NCBI RefSeq assembly: GCF_049347105.1
Contig: NZ_CP186334.1
Location: 2,046,001 to 2,110,000 of the forward strand
Length of the DNA stretch: 64,000 bases
Source: Gaoshiqia hydrogeniformans
GTDB lineage: Bacteria > Bacteroidota > Bacteroidia > Bacteroidales > Prolixibacteraceae
Reading direction: 5' to 3'
The notes below the pieces were generated by a model. It did no database searches. It was not told where the DNA came from and saw nothing but the letters and a program-made list of their open reading frames with translations. A program made the translations under genes and the position numbers. Positions 61,219-64,000 of the stretch are shown here, one piece after another (the stretch's first letter is position 1; every line of letters starts with the position of its first letter).

Positions 61219-63738
61219 TTATTTAGCCATATAATTCAACGTGATATCGCCAACCCGGGCAATACCTCCACTGGTGCTTCTAAGTTTAAGAACGATTACC
61301 GCAGTTTGTCCCGCAACCATAACGGGGCTCAATGAAACCTGCGCCCATGTCGTGGATGATCCGCTGGTTGACACTGTTGATCCACCTATTGGAATCGCAT
61401 CTACTGCTATTGACGCCACTCCTGACACGACATAGTCGATGGTGATCGGGGTAGCTGTCCAGTCCACGAAATTGAGCGGTAGTGTAAATCTGAACATAAC
61501 CTGGTATTCCTGCTGTATAGCTTGAGTTGATGTCCATTCGTAATAATTCATGTAGGTTGGCGCACCTGTATTATCTGAGGTCATACTGCCAAGGCCAGTG
61601 CCTACCAGGGTAGCCCCGGCATATTCAGCGCTGTAAACATCTTTTTTAATACCACCTCCGGCCACCGCCACCCACTTTGTCCCGTCATTATAATAAATGC
61701 CGGGAGTTACACTGCCGGAGGTTGCCGTATTATATACCACTATGCCGGCTACATGTGCGCTTAGCGGGGCAGGGTTGGTCGTAGCTGTTAAGGCAACACG
61801 GTTTGTCAGTAAACCTTTGGTTGTTGATGCAAGCTCGAGGTCCGCATTCGCATTAACTGCTACAGCCCCTATTGCAACACGTCCCATCGTGTAGATGTCC
61901 TCTGTATTCAGGGTAGCTGGCGCATGATCGTCAGTACCGAACCAGGGTTCATTGGCAATCGTATTGATAGTAGTAGTTGTTGCATCCTCGCTGGTATAGG
62001 TGTAAGTACCGTCGCCGTTGTCGGTGAGGGTGGTCAGTGTTTCCTGCGCAGACACGATAAGACCGATGTTGTTGACAATATCCTGCAGGCTTAGGTTATT
62101 ATCGGGTGTGCCGTCGCCGTCAATGTCGATCGTACCATCGGCGATCTGCACGTTGGCGCTAAGGACCGTGGTATTGATTACCGTGCCGACCCCGTCCTCA
62201 TTGGTGTAGGTCATTGTGCCGTCGCCGTTGTCTGTCAGGCTGGTTGGCGTTCCGTTACCGGAGATGAGCGCGGTAAGGTCGATCACCGTGGGGGCCCCGT
62301 TCTCGTCGACGTAAGTCAGTGTCCCGTCGCCGTTATCGGTGAGGGTGGTCAGTGTTTCCTGCGCAGACACGATAAGGCCGATGTTGTTGACAATATCCTG
62401 CAGGCTTAGGTTGTTATCCGGTGTGCCGTCGCCGTCAATGTCGACGGTACCATCGGCGATCTGCACGTTGGCGCCAAGGACGGTGGTGTTGATTACCGTG
62501 CCGACCCCGTCCTCATTGGTGTAGGTCATTGTGCCGTCGCCGTTGTCTGTCAGGCTGGTTGGCGTTCCGTTACCGGAGATGAGCGCGGTAAGGTCGATCA
62601 CCGTGGGGGCCCCGTTCTCGTCGACGTAAGTCAGTGTCCCGTCGCCGTTATCGGTGAGGGTGGTCAGTGTTTCCTGCGCAGACACGATAAGACCGATGTT
62701 GTTGACAATATCCTGCAGGTTTAGGTTGTTATCGGGTGTGCCGTCGCCGTCAATGTCGACCGTACCATCGGCGATCTGCACGTTGGCGCCAAGGACCGTG
62801 GTGTTGATTACCGTGCCGACCCCGTCCTCATTGGTGTAGGTCAGTGTGCCGTCGCCGTTGTCTGTCAGGCTGGTTGGCGTTCCGTTACCGGAGATGAGCG
62901 CGGTAAGGTCGATCACCGTGGGGGCCCCGTTCTCGTCGACGTAAGTCAGTGTCCCGTCGCCGTTATCGGTGAGGGTGGTCAGTGTTTCCTGCGCAGACAC
63001 GATAAGGCCGATGTTGTTGACAATATCCTGCAGGTTTAGGTTGTTATCGGGTGTGCCGTCGCCGTCAATGTCGATCGTACCATCGGCGATCTGCACGTTG
63101 GCGCCAAGGACCGTGGTGTTGATTACCGTGCCGACCCCGTCCTCATTGGTGTAGGTCATTGTGCCGTCGCCATTGTCTGTCAGGCTGGTTGGCGTTCCGT
63201 TACCGGAGATGATGGCGACAAGGTCGATCACCGTGGAGGCCCCGTTCTCGTCAACGTAGGTCAGTGTCCCGTCGCCATTGTCGGTGAGCGTGGTCAGTGT
63301 TTCCGTTGGAACAGTAGCATTACCTGTTGACACCCAGGTTGTCCCGTTATTATAATAGAGTTGTCCGGTTGTTGTGTTGAAAAAAATTTCACCTAAAGCC
63401 GGTTCAGCCGGAAAGGTATTTCCTGAGCCGACAGTAACCGAACCGGAATTACAAAACGAATTCCAGATCTGTCCATCCCATGCATACAGGCAATCCGCCG
63501 TTGTGTCGTATACCAGCAATCCTTTTGCCTCCATGTCATTATCATTGAAAATTGCCTGGCGTTGTGTTGTTGTCATTCTTGGGATCAAAATACCTTTAGA
63601 TTCTGACACAATCTCTAAAATTGCCTTTTCATAAGCAGGTAAATTTCCTTTGCCAATACTTACCCCCCCGCTTTGTCCGGAGCCGGTAAACGATAATAGC
63701 AAAAGAATACCAGCTAAAATGACGTAACTTTTTCTCAT
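61219..63738 (-). CDS. Large secreted repeat protein with 105-residue repeats
   Basis: 839 residues. Signal peptide (5-22, GSGQ). The N-terminus (28-140) has KGILIPRMTTTQR and GLLVYDTTADCLYAWDG, a collar seen in Bacteroidota tail-fibre-like surface proteins. Residues 147-566 are four near-identical 105-residue repeats, each with two TDNGDGTxTY strands and a DIDGDGTPDNN calcium-loop-like motif, followed by a partial fifth. The C-terminal ~150 residues form a beta-sandwich. No T9SS C-terminal signal is recognised. Probably an extracellular structural or adhesive protein (inference). It is 178 bp upstream of the BspA-like gene on the same strand. Confidence 0.85.
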   Translation of the reverse strand: MRKSYVILAGILLLLSFTGSGQSGGVSIGKGNLPAYEKAILEIVSESKGILIPRMTTTQRQAIFNDNDMEAKGLLVYDTTADCLYAWDGQIWNSFCNSGSVTVGSGNTFPAEPALGEIFFNTTTGQLYYNNGTTWVSTGNATVPTETLTTLTDNGDGTLTYVDENGASTVIDLVAIISGNGTPTSLTDNGDGTMTYTNEDGVGTVINTTVLGANVQIADGTIDIDGDGTPDNNLNLQDIVNNIGLIVSAQETLTTLTDNGDGTLTYVDENGAPTVIDLTALISGNGTPTSLTDNGDGTLTYTNEDGVGTVINTTVLGANVQIADGTVDIDGDGTPDNNLNLQDIVNNIGLIVSAQETLTTLTDNGDGTLTYVDENGAPTVIDLTALISGNGTPTSLTDNGDGTMTYTNEDGVGTVINTTVLGANVQIADGTVDIDGDGTPDNNLSLQDIVNNIGLIVSAQETLTTLTDNGDGTLTYVDENGAPTVIDLTALISGNGTPTSLTDNGDGTMTYTNEDGVGTVINTTVLSANVQIADGTIDIDGDGTPDNNLSLQDIVNNIGLIVSAQETLTTLTDNGDGTYTYTSEDATTTTINTIANEPWFGTDDHAPATLNTEDIYTMGRVAIGAVAVNANADLELASTTKGLLTNRVALTATTNPAPLSAHVAGIVVYNTATSGSVTPGIYYNDGTKWVAVAGGGIKKDVYSAEYAGATLVGTGLGSMTSDNTGAPTYMNYYEWTSTQAIQQEYQVMFRFTLPLNFVDWTATPITIDYVVSGVASIAVDAIPIGGSTVSTSGSSTTWAQVSLSPVMVAGQTAVIVLKLRSTSGGIARVGDITLNYMAK
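62041..63300 (-). repeat. Four tandem 315-bp repeats
   Basis: Exactly 4 x 315 = 1260 bp, encoding the 105-residue repeats. The copies differ by only a few bases each (for example C/T and G/A changes near the NNIGLIV codons), indicating recent amplification or gene conversion. Confidence 0.95.
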
Positions 63739-63755
63739 TTTATATAGATTTTAAG

Positions 63756-64000
63756 TTAATTCGATAATGGGATAATCAATTGTTCACCCAGCAATATGGT
63801 ATTATCAGCTTTTCTGTTGATATTTTTAATACCCTCGACAGTGCTTCCGTATCTTTTCGCAATGTTGTACAAGGTATCGAATTCCTTGACCGTATGTAAG
63901 GTCTGGATCTCAACCAATACAACTCCGTCAGCAGGTAACTCGTCTTGTTCTGTCTTATTTATTTCGCGTAAATAAGGGAGGTTGTTATGGAAAAGACTGG
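63756..64000 (-). CDS. LysM-domain protein, 3' end only
   Basis: The last 81 codons of a minus-strand gene whose start is beyond the window. The final ~45 residues are a LysM peptidoglycan/chitin-binding domain (HTVKEFDTLYNIAKRYGSTV, then GIKNINRK and LLGEQLIIPLSN). Upstream residues are PYLREINKTEQDELPADGVV. Many such Bacteroidota proteins are glucosaminidases with a C-terminal LysM, but the catalytic part is not visible. The 17-bp gap to the repeat-protein start suggests one operon. Confidence 0.85.
   Translation of the reverse strand, partial: SLFHNNLPYLREINKTEQDELPADGVVLVEIQTLHTVKEFDTLYNIAKRYGSTVEGIKNINRKADNTILLGEQLIIPLSN

Noticed and set aside
62041..63300. 315-bp repeats as a CRISPR array or satellite
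   Set aside because: Units are contiguous without spacers and form one open frame with a protein repeat.
1..64000. tRNA, rRNA, prophage, toxin-antitoxin or defence genes
   Set aside because: I looked through the intergenic gaps and gene products and found nothing that supports any of these. A covariance-model scan would be needed to exclude small RNAs.

Overview
The window reads as chromosomal DNA of a Bacteroidota member. It carries a type IX secretion/gliding operon (gldKLMN), a SusC/SusD pair with ECF sigma and FecR regulators, a DUF2723 glycosyltransferase, DUF6427, and promoters of the Bacteroidota form TTTG-N19-TAnnTTTG. Hydroxylamine reductase with its Crp/Fnr regulator fits an anaerobic or facultative lifestyle. 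A marine or sediment Marinilabiliales/Prolixibacteraceae-type organism is my inference; no rRNA or other marker is present.

Layout. 1-6.2 kb: gldK (start outside the window), gldL, gldM, gldN, a terminator, then a second full-length gldK-like lipoprotein gene with its own promoter. 6.3-9.5 kb: a lipoprotein sulfatase gene split by an IS1634-type insertion sequence with 49-bp direct repeats. 9.5-14.8 kb: pgeF, a secreted metalloprotease-like gene, and a divergent stress locus (Crp/Fnr regulator versus ferredoxin-like protein and hcp) with a well-placed operator, an internal terminator and a structured intergenic RNA. 15-26 kb: a same-strand run of DUF2723, polysaccharide deacetylase, purD, DUF6427, carbamoyltransferase, aspartate kinase, a small membrane protein and an HlyD-type adaptor. 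26.5-33.4 kb: complete trpEGDCFBA on the minus strand behind a leader peptide with three consecutive Trp codons and a terminator.

34.7-38.6 kb looks like a decaying insertion. It is bounded by a 21-bp direct repeat (one mismatch) that overlaps the 3' end of a PHP-phosphodiesterase gene. It mixes three intact redox genes with fragments of an aldo/keto reductase, an iron alcohol dehydrogenase, a YceI protein and an AraC regulator. 38.6-43 kb: PHP phosphodiesterase, ROK kinase and GH20 hexosaminidase, probably for amino-sugar use. 43-50 kb: envelope proteins, dGTPase, a YgjP-type peptidase, an unknown conserved protein and an EEP hydrolase. 50.3-58.8 kb: sigma/anti-sigma/SusC/SusD/sulfatase, a polysaccharide-utilisation locus probably for a sulfated glycan. 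59.1-64 kb: two secreted repeat proteins (15 copies of a 25-residue BspA/DUF285 repeat; four copies of a 105-residue repeat with calcium-loop-like motifs) and the 3' end of a LysM gene.

Two themes link the regions: export and surface display (T9SS core, glycosyltransferase, repeat proteins, outer-membrane lipoproteins), and sulfated or amino-sugar glycan foraging (two sulfatases, GH20, ROK, SusCD). I see no CRISPR array, phage, tRNA or rRNA. No wholly novel system is evident; the strongest leads are the twin GldK arrangement, the reversible-looking IS insertion, the fdx-hcp control region, and the repeat-bounded gene graveyard.
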